From contig JBDXCV010000006.1 of the NCBI GenBank assembly GCA_039980135.1, forward strand, positions 62,001 to 126,000: DNA of 64,000 nucleotides. Direction: 5' to 3'. Each line of letters begins with the position of its first letter. Positions within the stretch are counted from its first letter, which is position 1. This document shows, piece by piece, positions 18,435-27,157 of the stretch. Origin of the DNA: Alphaproteobacteria bacterium. Lineage in GTDB: Bacteria; Pseudomonadota; Alphaproteobacteria; UBA6615. The notes below the pieces were generated by a model. It was not told the DNA's origin, searched no databases, and saw nothing but the letters and a program-made list of their open reading frames with translations. The translations under genes and the position numbers were made by a program.

Positions 18435-19502
18435 GTGAGCACGACTGAAAACCCGGCGAACTTCGCCAGCGACAATGTGGCCGGCGCGCTGCCCGAGGTG
18501 ATCGCGGCGGTGACCGACGCCGCATCGACCGGCGCCATGCCCTATGGCAACGACCCGTGGACCGCACGGGTGGAAACCAGATTGCGGGACATCTTCGAGT
18601 GCGACCTCTGGGCCTTTCCCGTGGCCACGGGTACGGCGGCGAATGCGCTGGCGTTGTCCGCGATTTGTCCGCCATTCGGCACGGTGTACTGCCACCCGGC
18701 GAGCCACGCCAACACCGACGAGTGCGGCGCGCCAGAATTCTACACCGGTGGCGCGAAGCTCACCCTGATCGACGGGCCGGACGGCAGGATCGACCCGTCT
18801 GTCCTCGAAGCGGCGGTTGAGACAGCCCGGCCCCACGGGGTCCACAACATGCCCCCCGCGGCGATCACCATCACCCAGGAGAGCGAGGCGGGCACGGTCT
18901 ATTCGGCCGCGCATGTGGACGCGATTTCGGATATCGCCAGGCAGCATCAACTGGCCCTGCACATGGACGGCGCGCGCTTCGCCAACGCGCTGGCCTCACT
19001 GGACGTGAGCGCGGCGGATGCGACCTGGCGGCGCGGGGTCGATGTGCTGTCGTTCGGCGCGACCAAGGGCGGGGCGATGGCCGCCGAGGCGGTGATCTTC
19101 TTCCGCGAGGACCTCGCGGCGAACTTCGGCGAGCGGCGCAAGCGCGGTGGTCATCTGGTCTCGAAGATGCGCTTCGTCTCGGCCCAGCTCGACGGGTACC
19201 TGCAAGACGACGCCTGGCTGCGGGCGGCGCGGGTGGCGAATGCGGGCGCGGCAAAACTGGCGGCGGGGTTGGACGAGGTGTTGGGGGGCATCGACGGCGC
19301 GGCGCTGCTGCGGGCGCCGGAGGCCAATATCGTGTTCGCCAAGCTGCCGCTGGCGGTGCTCGACCGGCTGGAGGCCGACGGCTTCGGCTTCTACCGGGTG
19401 GGCGGCGACGGCACGATCCGCCTGGTGGTGCCGTGGAGCGTGAGCGACGCGGACGTGGACGGCTTCATCGCCGCCACGCAGGGCCATATGGCGGCGGGCT
19501 GA
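18435..19502 (+). CDS. Low-specificity threonine aldolase (PLP-dependent)
   Basis: A 355-residue beta-eliminating lyase/threonine aldolase-type PLP enzyme, probably cleaving L-threonine or allo-threonine to glycine and acetaldehyde. Markers are FASDNVAGALPEV at the start, TGTAANALAL (cofactor phosphate binding), ITQESEAGTVY, LHMDGARFANA (Asp for the pyridine nitrogen) and SFGATKGGAMAAEAV (Schiff-base Lys). It starts at GTG 18435, ten bases after the DUF6476-like gene. A related beta-eliminating lyase cannot be fully excluded from sequence alone. Confidence 0.88.
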   Translation: MSTTENPANFASDNVAGALPEVIAAVTDAASTGAMPYGNDPWTARVETRLRDIFECDLWAFPVATGTAANALALSAICPPFGTVYCHPASHANTDECGAPEFYTGGAKLTLIDGPDGRIDPSVLEAAVETARPHGVHNMPPAAITITQESEAGTVYSAAHVDAISDIARQHQLALHMDGARFANALASLDVSAADATWRRGVDVLSFGATKGGAMAAEAVIFFREDLAANFGERRKRGGHLVSKMRFVSAQLDGYLQDDAWLRAARVANAGAAKLAAGLDEVLGGIDGAALLRAPEANIVFAKLPLAVLDRLEADGFGFYRVGGDGTIRLVVPWSVSDADVDGFIAATQGHMAAG

Positions 19503-19534
19503 GGGCGAGCCATGCCGGGCGCGGCGAACGCGGG

Positions 19535-19563
19535 TTGAAATGCCCGGGCGGTTCGGCTATGTC
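19535..19563 (+). promoter_or_regulatory. Sigma-70-type promoter of tRNA-Glu
   Basis: TTGAAA at 19535-19540 and TATGTC at 19558-19563 are separated by exactly 17 bases. They place a start near 19570, about 20 bases upstream of the mature tRNA 5' end. This is one of the cleanest housekeeping promoters in the window. Confidence 0.65.
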
Positions 19564-19590
19564 GTCCATCCTGTTTAGCAGCGCCACGAT

Positions 19591-19666
19591 GTCCCGTTCG
19601 TCTAGTGGCCTAGGACGCTGGCCTCTCACGCCGGAAACAGGGGTTCGACTCCCCTACGGGATACCA
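19591..19666 (+). tRNA. tRNA-Glu (anticodon CTC)
   Basis: A 76-base cloverleaf with encoded CCA. The acceptor arm GTCCCGT pairs with ACGGGAT (G1-U72 wobble), the anticodon stem CTGGC pairs with GCCGG, and the loop is CTCTCAC with anticodon CTC at 19625-19627. The T-arm is CAGGGG-TTCGACT-CCCCT, and the discriminator A is followed by CCA. It closely resembles bacterial tRNA-Glu; the CTC anticodon reads GAG, the major glutamate codon in a high-GC genome. A promoter and an intrinsic terminator flank it, so it is a monocistronic unit. Confidence 0.97.
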
Positions 19667-19682
19667 ACTTTTTTGTGAATTA

Positions 19683-19704
19683 GCCGCCTTCGGGCGGCTT
19701 TTTT
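19683..19704 (+). terminator. Intrinsic terminator after tRNA-Glu
   Basis: A GCCGCC/GGCGGC six-base-pair stem with a TTCG tetraloop is followed by six T residues, 17 bases after the tRNA CCA end. It is a canonical Rho-independent terminator. Confidence 0.92.
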
Positions 19705-19753
19705 GTGCCGTTTCGGAAATGATATGGACAAATTATAGCCGGCCTTTGCCTTG

Positions 19754-19782
19754 TTGACATCGACCATCAGAAGTTTTTCTAC
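19754..19782 (+). promoter_or_regulatory. Possible promoter of the Sel1-repeat gene
   Basis: A perfect TTGACA lies at 19754-19759. With 17-base spacing the -10 would be TTCTAC (19777-19782), which is a weak match. It lies between the tRNA terminator and the Sel1 gene, which has no other obvious promoter. Confidence 0.4.
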
Positions 19783-19844
19783 CCGGGGTTGCAGAAAACC
19801 GGCCCGTCCGGGCTAAACTGTTCAGACAAAGCACGGGGGGAATC

Positions 19845-20336
19845 ATGAGAAATCTGACCGCCACCTTCTGCCTGACGATTGCCGTGTTCCTTGGAAACAC
19901 GGGAATCTCCTGGAGTGCTGATTTTCAAACGGGTGTCGCCGCCTACGAACGCCGGGATTACGCGACCGCCCTGAGCGAATGGACCCCGCTTGCCGATCAG
20001 GGGAATGCCGATGCCCAGGGGAGACTGGGTGAAATGTACCGCCAGGGAGCCGGTGTTCGGCAGAACAACAAGACGGCGGTGTTTTGGTTCAGGCGTGCTG
20101 CAGAACAAGGCGATATTTTTGCCCAGGTCAAACTGGGCGGGATGTACGCCGACGGAAACGGTGTCGCGCAAGACTATGTGTACGCCTACATGTGGTGGCA
20201 TATCGCCGCAACATCCCTGGACCGGACCGCGCTCCGAAGCAAAAAAAGCATTGAGGGGAAATTATCCAAGGTCCAGCTTGAAAGAGCAGAAGCCCTTGTC
20301 CGCGAGTGCGCCCGCAAGAGGTACAAGGGCTGCTAA
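19845..20336 (+). CDS. Exported Sel1-repeat (TPR-like) protein
   Basis: A 163-residue protein with a signal peptide (TFCLTIAVFLGNTGISWSA) and two to three Sel1-like repeats: FQTGVAAYERRDYATALSEW, ADAQGRLGEMYRQGAGVRQN and AQVKLGGMYADGNGVAQD. These helical hairpins act as protein-interaction scaffolds, often in envelope stress or secretion systems. The ribosome binding site GGGGGGAA precedes ATG 19845. It stands alone after the tRNA terminator and is convergent with the MFS gene. Confidence 0.82.
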   Translation: MRNLTATFCLTIAVFLGNTGISWSADFQTGVAAYERRDYATALSEWTPLADQGNADAQGRLGEMYRQGAGVRQNNKTAVFWFRRAAEQGDIFAQVKLGGMYADGNGVAQDYVYAYMWWHIAATSLDRTALRSKKSIEGKLSKVQLERAEALVRECARKRYKGC

Positions 20337-20385
20337 TTTCTTAGTCCTCCGACACAGTGCGGCCTGACAGTTACTCCCCACACGG

Positions 20386-21666
20386 TCACCCCCCGTTCGC
20401 CACCCCGTCCAGCCGCCAGATCTGCGCATGCCAGCGCCAGGCGATGAGGGCGGTCGCGATCATACCGAACATCCCGTAGCCGGTCGCCGTGGCGCCGAAG
20501 CCGAAGGCCTCGATGATCGGCCCGGAGGCGAGCAGGCCCATGGGCAGGCCGTAGATCGCCAGCATCCGCAGCCCCAGCACCCGGGCGCGCATGCGCGGAT
20601 CCGAGCTCTGCATCAGCATCACCGACAGGGGCACCATCCCGACCGACTGGCACAGCCCGGCGATCATCAGGACGACAATGCCGACCGCCATCACGTCCAC
20701 CCAGGCGAACACCTGCAGCATCGCGAACCAGCCGAGGGTGAAGACGATCATCATGCGGCCCGGGCGGATGACCCGCCGGTTCGCCGACAGGCCGACCGAG
20801 CCGACCAGAGCGCCGAAGGCGAAGCTCGCGGCCAGATAGCCGAGCCCGGCCTGGCCGGTGCCGTATACTTCGCGGGCGACATAGGGCAGCACGCCGCTCA
20901 TCAGCGGGTAGGCGCAGAGATTGACCAGTAACGCCAGCGTCATGCCGGCCAGCAGATGGGGCGTACGCCAGACATAGGCGAAGGCATCGGCCACATCGCG
21001 CAGGGGTGATGCGCGGGCGGTTGAAATTCCGCCGGATACCAGACCGGAGGTCTCATCCTGGGGGCGGCGCGCGGTGCCGAACGTCAGCAGCAGCGAGATC
21101 GTATACAAGGTGGTGACGGCGGCGTAGGCCCAGACCATGCCCATGCTGGCGACAAGGCTCGCCCCGGCCAGCGCGCCGGCGACGCGGGCTGAATCCGTGG
21201 TGGTGCGCGAGACGCCCATTGCCCCCATCAGGCGCTTGGAGGGAATGGTCTCGCCGACCAGGGAATAGCGGATCGCGATATCCGACGGGCGGACGATCCC
21301 CATCAGTGCGCCGATGACGAACACCTGCACCGGCCCCAGCGCGTCGAAGTAGATGAAGCCTGTCAGCATGGTGGCCTGGACCATGTAGAAGGCGCGCATC
21401 GAACAGAGAACGCTGCGCGCGCCGGCGCGGTCTCCCGCGACGCCGAACAGCGGCGCCACCAGGGTGCCGCCATATTGCAGGGCGGCGAAAAGCGTCAGTA
21501 GGAGCACCGAATCCGTCGCAACCAGGATGAACCAGCCCAGGATGAGCGTCTCCATCTCGAACGACCAGGAGGTCGCGAGGTCCGCCGGCCACTGGAAGCG
21601 GAAACTGCGGACGGCGAACGGTGCGAGGATGGATGCCGGTTTTTCCGGTGCCCCGGACATCGGCAT
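20386..21666 (-). CDS. MFS transporter
   Basis: A 426-residue major facilitator protein with about twelve hydrophobic helices. The conserved loop 2-3 motif appears as GVAGDRAGARSVLC, and a mirrored GLSANRRVIRPGRMM lies in the second half. It is of the efflux type (MFS_3-like, related to enterobactin or drug exporters). It starts two bases after the stop of the ThDP-dependent enzyme, so it is translationally linked and probably moves that enzyme's substrate or product. An alternative ATG lies two codons in. Confidence 0.83.
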   Translation of the reverse strand: MPMSGAPEKPASILAPFAVRSFRFQWPADLATSWSFEMETLILGWFILVATDSVLLLTLFAALQYGGTLVAPLFGVAGDRAGARSVLCSMRAFYMVQATMLTGFIYFDALGPVQVFVIGALMGIVRPSDIAIRYSLVGETIPSKRLMGAMGVSRTTTDSARVAGALAGASLVASMGMVWAYAAVTTLYTISLLLTFGTARRPQDETSGLVSGGISTARASPLRDVADAFAYVWRTPHLLAGMTLALLVNLCAYPLMSGVLPYVAREVYGTGQAGLGYLAASFAFGALVGSVGLSANRRVIRPGRMMIVFTLGWFAMLQVFAWVDVMAVGIVVLMIAGLCQSVGMVPLSVMLMQSSDPRMRARVLGLRMLAIYGLPMGLLASGPIIEAFGFGATATGYGMFGMIATALIAWRWHAQIWRLDGVANGG

Positions 21667-21668
21667 GC

Positions 21669-23333
21669 TCAGACGCCGCGCTCCACGCAGATATCGATCA
21701 GGTTCGGGCCCGGGTTGGCGATGGCGGCCTCAAGCGCCGCGCGCACCGCGCCCGGCTCTGTGACGCGCGTGGCCGGAACCCCCATGGACTCAGCCATCGT
21801 GACGAAGTCGATGGGCGGATCCTCGAAGTCCATGGCGATGAAGTTTTCGTTGCCGTGGAATGCCTTGAGCCGCTGCTTGATGATGCGGTAGCCCTGATTG
21901 TTGAGGATCACATAGGTCACGGGCACACGCAGATGCGCCGCGGTCCACAGGGCCTGGATCGAATACATCGCCGACCCGTCGCCCACCAGCGCCACGACCG
22001 GGCGACCCGGCTGGGCAAGCTGGACGCCGACGGCGGCGGGCAGGGACCAGCCGATGCCGCCGCTGGCGTAGGCCTGAAAGTCGTAGCGGTCGCGGAACGG
22101 CAGGTACTGGAGCAGATTCCAGCCCGTGGTCAGGCCTTCGTTGACGGTGATGGCCCCTTCCGGAAGGGCGTCGACGATGGTCATCATCAGCCAGTCGGAC
22201 TTGATCGGCGTCACGTCGGCGTCGGCGGCGAGCTCGACGGCACGACGCGCGCGATTGGCCGACCAGTTGCTGTCGGCGACGGCCGCGATGCGCTTTTCGG
22301 CCGTGTCAGCATGGGATGCGCCGCCGCGTTCCTCGATGACGGGATTTAACGCGACCAGCGTCTCGCGCACGTCGCCGCGCACGGCCATTTCGGTGGGATA
22401 GTTCTTGCCCATCTCCCAGTCGAACAGCCCCATCTGAACAATCGGCATGCCGTCGGGCAGGGGCTCGGTCTCGCTCATCACCGACATGCGCAACACATCG
22501 GCGCCGACCACGACCAGCAGGTCATAGTCTTCCAGAATGCCGCGCACTTCTTTCTGGTTGCGCGACAGCGCCCCCATGAAGGCTGGGTGTTCGGACGGGA
22601 AAAACGAGCCGTAGGCCGTGGTCTGCTGGAACGCCGGCGCGCCGAGTACTTCGGCAAACCGTGCGACCTCGTTCAGCGCGTCGGACGTGACCACCTCGTT
22701 GCCGGCAAGGATCGCGGGGCGCTTCGCCGCGAGCAACCGGTCGGCCAGGGCGGCAAGGCCGTCGTCGGACGGGCGCATGGCAGTGTCCACCCGGGTGCGG
22801 GTACCCAGATCAATGCCCTTGCGGTCGTTCAGCACGTCGCCGGGCAGCGAGATGAACACAGGACCCGTCGGCGCGGTCATCGCCACCTTGGCGGCGCGGC
22901 GGACCATTCTGGGCAGGTCTTCGAGCCGGGTGATTTCCGTGGCCCATTTGACCAGCGGTGTCGCGATCGGCACCAGCGGCTCATAGAGCAGGGGTTCGGT
23001 CAGGCCGTGGCCGGTTTCCTGCTGGCCGGCGGTGATGATCATCGGGGTGTGAGTGAAGCGCGCGTTGTAGATCGCGCCCATGGCGTTGCCGAGGCCGGGT
23101 GCCACATGGACGTTGCACGCGGTGAGTTCACCCGAGGCGCGGGTGTAGCCGTCGGCCATGGCCACGACGAGGGATTCCTGGAGCCCGAGCACATAGTTGA
23201 TGTCGTCGGTGTAGCTCGGCATGGCATCCATGAGCGGCAATTCTGTCGTGCCCGGATTGCCGAAAAGATGGGTCACACCCTCGTCGCGCAGGAGCGCAAG
23301 GAAGGCCGATGCGCCGGTGATCTCGTTCTGCAT
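21669..23333 (-). CDS. ThDP-dependent decarboxylase, benzoylformate decarboxylase-like
   Basis: A 554-residue thiamine-diphosphate enzyme with the usual three domains. The N-terminal PYR domain has the cofactor glutamate in LGLQESLVVAMADGY and a histidine in CNVHVAPGLGNAMG, equivalent to His70 of benzoylformate decarboxylase. The C-terminal PP domain has the ThDP motif GDGSAMYSIQALW ... LNNQGYR. In the benzoylformate enzyme an active-site Ser lies in GNPGS; here the sequence is GNPGTTELP, so the substrate may be another 2-oxo acid. It forms an operon with the MFS gene and is divergent from a GMC oxidoreductase. The ribosome binding site GGGGGAAA precedes the ATG. Confidence 0.82.
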   Translation of the reverse strand: MQNEITGASAFLALLRDEGVTHLFGNPGTTELPLMDAMPSYTDDINYVLGLQESLVVAMADGYTRASGELTACNVHVAPGLGNAMGAIYNARFTHTPMIITAGQQETGHGLTEPLLYEPLVPIATPLVKWATEITRLEDLPRMVRRAAKVAMTAPTGPVFISLPGDVLNDRKGIDLGTRTRVDTAMRPSDDGLAALADRLLAAKRPAILAGNEVVTSDALNEVARFAEVLGAPAFQQTTAYGSFFPSEHPAFMGALSRNQKEVRGILEDYDLLVVVGADVLRMSVMSETEPLPDGMPIVQMGLFDWEMGKNYPTEMAVRGDVRETLVALNPVIEERGGASHADTAEKRIAAVADSNWSANRARRAVELAADADVTPIKSDWLMMTIVDALPEGAITVNEGLTTGWNLLQYLPFRDRYDFQAYASGGIGWSLPAAVGVQLAQPGRPVVALVGDGSAMYSIQALWTAAHLRVPVTYVILNNQGYRIIKQRLKAFHGNENFIAMDFEDPPIDFVTMAESMGVPATRVTEPGAVRAALEAAIANPGPNLIDICVERGV

Positions 23334-23507
23334 GATTGTTTCCCCCGTGCTGGTGCGCGTTCGTCGCGCCTATTCATGTTGGTTCCATACTAGACCCGTG
23401 GCGCCGGGGTTCAAACGGATCGGAATCGATTTCATGTGCACCTGATTCATTTCCCGCGCTTCGCTATAAGAGGCGCCGGTCTGATTAATGCTTTGGAAGA
23501 ACGTCGG

Positions 23508-25199
23508 ATGAGCAGCATGTACGACTATGTGATCGTCGGGGCCGGCTCGGCCGGTTGCGTGATGGCCAGCCGCCTGTCGGCGAAGTCGGGGAACCGGGTG
23601 CTGCTGCTCGAGGCGGGCCGGGACACCGCGCCCGGGGCGGAACCCGCCGATGTACTCGACACCTATCCGATGTCCTACTTCAACCCGGCCTATGCCTGGA
23701 ATGCCCTGCGCGGCCATGCGCGCCGCCACGACAATTCCCCGGCCGCACCGTTTCGCCAGGGCCGGATCATGGGTGGCACATCCTCGATCAACGGCCTCGT
23801 GGCGCTGCGCGGTACGCCGATGGATTACGACGAATGGGCCGATATGGGGGCCGGCGGATGGGGCTGGGACGCGGTGCTGCCCTATTTCCGGATGCTGGAG
23901 ACGGACGTCGATTGCGCCGGTGACGGCCTCGTGCATGGCCGTGACGGGCCGGTTCCGATCAGCCGGGTGCCGCGTGCGGAATGGCCGCCGTTTGTGGCCG
24001 GCGTCGACGGGTGGAGCCGGAACCGCCAGGTCGCGCCGATCCACGACCTCAATGCAGAGTTCCGCGAGGGTGTCGGTGCCTTGCCGCTCACCCGGTTTGC
24101 CGACAAGCGCGCCTCGACCGCCATCTGCTATCTCGACGCCGGTGTTCGTGCGCGTCCAAACCTGACTATCGTCACCGACGCCCATGTCGAGCGGCTGGTG
24201 ACGGACGGTGCGCGGGTGGCTGGCGTGGTGGCCCAGGTCGATGGCGCGGCACGGGAATTCGCCGCCAACGAGGTGATCGTATGCGCGGGCGCCCTGCAGT
24301 CGCCAGTGATGCTGCTGCGCGCGGGCATCGGGCCCGGTGCCGCGTTGCGGGATGCGGGTGTGACGGTGGTGGCGGACCGGGCCGGGGTCGGCGCGAACCT
24401 GTTGAACCATGCGGTCGTCTATGTAGTGGCCCAGTTGCGCCGGGACGCCGCCCAGCCGGCGGCGATGAAGTCTCATTCCACCGCGACGGAGCGATTTTCG
24501 TCGGGGATTGAAGGCTGCGGGCCGCTCGACATGAGCATGTCGATTTCCAGCAAGATCGGCTGGCACGCCCTGGGACGGCGGGTCGGCGCGCTGATTCCGA
24601 CCCTGCTCAAACCCGCCTCGTCCGGCGATGTCAGTTTGGTGCGGGATGGCGCGATGGTCAGTCCACGCATCGAGTTCAATTATCTCGACAATGAACGCGA
24701 CCGGCTGCGCCTGGTCGGCGGGGTGCGCCATGCCATCGACATCCTGCTGTCGCCGGAGGTGCGCCCGTTGTGGCATTGCGCCTACCCGGTCTCGCGACCG
24801 AACAAGATGCGCGCGTTGAATGACATCACCGTGTTCAACAGCGCACGGGCGAAGATCCTCGCCGGGCTGTTCGATGCGGTACCCGCCGTGGGGCGCCCGG
24901 TGCTGGCGAGCCTCTCGGAACCGGGCGTGGACATCGCCGCGCTGGCCGACGATCCGGCGGCGCTCGACGATATCGTCGGCAAATCCGTCGCCGGGGTGTT
25001 CCACCCGGCCGGCACCTGTCGGATGGGGGCGGCGGATGATCCGGCGGCGGTGACCGACGCGGAGGGCCTGGTCCATGGTGTCGCGGGCCTGCGGGTGGTC
25101 GATGCGTCCCTGATGCCAAGCCTGCCGCGCGGCAACACCAACATTCCGACCATCATGATGGCGGAGAAAATCTCGGCGGGGATGCTGGCCGGTGCCTAG
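23508..25199 (+). CDS. GMC-family FAD-dependent alcohol oxidoreductase
   Basis: A 563-residue glucose-methanol-choline oxidoreductase. The FAD-binding N-terminus is YDYVIVGAGSAGCVMASRL, followed by GMC signature 1 (RIMGGTSSINGLVALRG) and signature 2 near GALQSPVMLLRAGIG. The catalytic His lies in VFHPAGTCRMG and the His/Asn partner in RGNTNIPTIMMAEK. It oxidises a primary alcohol to an aldehyde with FAD. The real start is ATG 23508 (MSSMYDYVIVG); a 24-codon upstream extension is non-homologous. It is divergent from the ThDP decarboxylase/MFS operon, suggesting a shared pathway. TATAAG at 23465-23470 is a plausible -10. Confidence 0.9.
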   Translation: MSSMYDYVIVGAGSAGCVMASRLSAKSGNRVLLLEAGRDTAPGAEPADVLDTYPMSYFNPAYAWNALRGHARRHDNSPAAPFRQGRIMGGTSSINGLVALRGTPMDYDEWADMGAGGWGWDAVLPYFRMLETDVDCAGDGLVHGRDGPVPISRVPRAEWPPFVAGVDGWSRNRQVAPIHDLNAEFREGVGALPLTRFADKRASTAICYLDAGVRARPNLTIVTDAHVERLVTDGARVAGVVAQVDGAAREFAANEVIVCAGALQSPVMLLRAGIGPGAALRDAGVTVVADRAGVGANLLNHAVVYVVAQLRRDAAQPAAMKSHSTATERFSSGIEGCGPLDMSMSISSKIGWHALGRRVGALIPTLLKPASSGDVSLVRDGAMVSPRIEFNYLDNERDRLRLVGGVRHAIDILLSPEVRPLWHCAYPVSRPNKMRALNDITVFNSARAKILAGLFDAVPAVGRPVLASLSEPGVDIAALADDPAALDDIVGKSVAGVFHPAGTCRMGAADDPAAVTDAEGLVHGVAGLRVVDASLMPSLPRGNTNIPTIMMAEKISAGMLAGA

Positions 25200-25319
25200 C
25201 GATGCCGTTCATACTGCGCACGGCGACGAAACTTAGCGGTTGCACCGGACCCGCCCGTTTCACCAAAATCGCGCCGATGAATTCCGGGCGTTTCACGCCC
25301 CTCAAACGTGGAGGCTAAC

Positions 25320-25886
25320 GTGGCCAAAGACATCAATATCCTCACTATCTGCGGCAGCCTGCGCGCCGGTTCCCTCAACCGCATGCTGATGAACAGCCTG
25401 CCGGAGATGGCGCCGGACGGGATGAAAATCACCGAGGCCCCGGGGATCGGCGACATTCCCCTGTTCAACGGTGACGTGCTGACTGCGGACGGTGTCCCGG
25501 CAGCCGTGACGGCGCTGGCGGATGCGGTCGCGGCGGCGGACGGCGTGATCATCGTCACGCCCGAGTATAATTTCTCGGTTCCCGGCGGCCTGAAGAACGC
25601 GCTGGACTGGGTCTCGCGCCTTCCCGATCAGCCCTTCGCGGGCAAGCCGATCGCGATCCAGACGGCCTCGCCCGGCCCGCTCGGCGGCGCGCGGGTGCAG
25701 TATCACCTGCGCCAGGTCCTGGTCTTCCTCGACGCTATGGTCATGAACAAGCCGGAGATCTTCGTCGGGCTGGCCGGCCAGCGCATCGATGCCGATTCGG
25801 GGCGCCTGACCGATGAGGCCTCGCGCAAGTTCGTCACGGACCATCTCGCGGCCTTCGCCACTTATGTCGGGCGCTACGGGTCGTAA
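25320..25886 (+). CDS. NADPH-dependent FMN reductase (flavodoxin-like)
   Basis: A 188-residue FMN-binding quinone/azo/chromate-type reductase. The phosphate-binding motif TICGSLRAGSLNRML and the signature TPEYNFSVPGGLKNALDWVS are characteristic. It reduces quinones or free FMN using NAD(P)H. The start is GTG 25320, with a GTGGAGG ribosome binding site five bases upstream; a GTG at 25308 overlaps that site and is rejected. It stands between the GMC gene and an unknown gene on the same strand. Confidence 0.88.
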   Translation: MAKDINILTICGSLRAGSLNRMLMNSLPEMAPDGMKITEAPGIGDIPLFNGDVLTADGVPAAVTALADAVAAADGVIIVTPEYNFSVPGGLKNALDWVSRLPDQPFAGKPIAIQTASPGPLGGARVQYHLRQVLVFLDAMVMNKPEIFVGLAGQRIDADSGRLTDEASRKFVTDHLAAFATYVGRYGS

Positions 25887-25990
25887 GACCGAAAGGGAAG
25901 CCGGACGCGAAGCCGAACGGGCCGTGATGCCGCCCGCGATGCGGCGCGGCTCCGAAACACCAAAGGCGGGTTTTACGATTCATTAAACAA

Positions 25991-26051
25991 CCAAAGCAAG
26001 AATACGGAACAGGATCGCATTGTGCGAAAATTGTAGACGCTCTTGCTTTGG
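25991..26051. repeat. Perfect 11-bp inverted repeat upstream of an unknown gene
   Basis: CCAAAGCAAGA (25991-26001) is the exact reverse complement of TCTTGCTTTGG (26041-26051), with 39 bases between. The repeat lies in the AT-richer 175-base intergenic region and ends 10 bases before the TTG start of the next gene. It could be an operator pair or a 5'-UTR hairpin that sequesters the start. No T-run follows, so it is not a terminator. Confidence 0.6.
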
Positions 26052-26061
26052 GTAATGGACG

Positions 26062-27096
26062 TTGGGCCAGATTCTGACTTTCAAGGCGCCGGATGTTGTC
26101 GCATTCGACCATCGGTTTTTTTCGTCCTTCCCGGACGCGCATTTCCGGCTCGACGAGAGCGAGGGCGTCCCCGTTTACGCGTTCGGCCTCGGTGCTCAGA
26201 AGGTTGCGCTGACCTTTGCCGGCATCAAGCGTGAGTTCGCCATGCGCGAATATGGCCATGACGCCGTCATGCTCAACACGGTGGAGCGCAGTCTGCAGTT
26301 TGTCAGCCTGCTGGGCATCGGCGATCCGATACCGCCGGAGATTCTGACGGGTGACGCGTCGTGGGAGCCGAGCAAGCTGCACGGCGACGCGGCCCTCAAG
26401 CGAATTGGTGCCTATCTTACCGCCTGGCAGATGGAACGACCCGTCGCCCTGAGCGACCCGATCCGGCTCGAGCGTTTCATCGCGGCGCATGTCAACGACA
26501 TCGCCGTCGGCAAGGCGCTCGCCCGGCTCGCCACGCAACTCGGGAGCGACGTCGACAACGAGACCGTCTCGGGAACAATGGACGCGGCCGTCGAGGAGAT
26601 TTCCTATATCGAGGCGTTGCGCGAGCGTTATCTCGCCGTGTGCCAGGTGGGATCCCGGTTGAAGAAGGTGCGCCGCGACTTCGCGCATCATGCGAGTGTC
26701 GTCGGGGACGTCGATCCGGTCTCGCGTCTGATTTCGATCCCCATTCACGCGCTGGGGCTCAAGCTGGCCGAAGTCGACGCGCGGCTTTCGGGTGTTGTCT
26801 CGCTGTTCGGCAATTTCGATTTTCACCGTCGGGCGATCCGCGACATCCGCGACGAGATGTTCGCACATCTGAATCCGTGGGAGGAGATCACGGAAGCCTG
26901 GGCTCGGTTGCCGGTCAATATCTCCGACCCCTATGCCGTCGCCCCCCTGTTGCGCGATCTCTATAAGTATCTGGCACCGCGCTTCATGCCCGCCGACACG
27001 TGGGCGCTTCTCCTCGCCAACGACGCGCGCCTCGACGAGAACCGCCAATATGGCCGGGTTACCACCTGGTTCGAACGCGGAGATGCGGCGGTCTGA
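26062..27096 (+). CDS. Hypothetical cytosolic protein, 344 aa
   Basis: An unrecognised protein of 344 residues with no signal peptide or TM helix, a mixed alpha/beta N-terminus and a mostly helical rest (EEISYIEALRERYLAVCQVG, then SRLKKVRRDFAHH). Codon pattern and length support a real gene. The only in-frame start before the conserved-looking region is TTG 26062, with no strong ribosome binding site. Directly upstream is a perfect 11-bp inverted repeat that may control it. No function is assigned. Confidence 0.6.
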   Translation: MGQILTFKAPDVVAFDHRFFSSFPDAHFRLDESEGVPVYAFGLGAQKVALTFAGIKREFAMREYGHDAVMLNTVERSLQFVSLLGIGDPIPPEILTGDASWEPSKLHGDAALKRIGAYLTAWQMERPVALSDPIRLERFIAAHVNDIAVGKALARLATQLGSDVDNETVSGTMDAAVEEISYIEALRERYLAVCQVGSRLKKVRRDFAHHASVVGDVDPVSRLISIPIHALGLKLAEVDARLSGVVSLFGNFDFHRRAIRDIRDEMFAHLNPWEEITEAWARLPVNISDPYAVAPLLRDLYKYLAPRFMPADTWALLLANDARLDENRQYGRVTTWFERGDAAV

Positions 27097-27157
27097 ATCG
27101 CCTTGTTTGGCCTGCTGCCGCTGACTAACGTGGCGTCTTCAGCGATAGGAGATGCGC

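Noticed and set aside
19591-19704. tRNA-Glu 3' end as an integration site
   Set aside because: No integrase, no repeated attachment sequence and no change of gene character follow. The downstream gene is an ordinary Sel1 protein.
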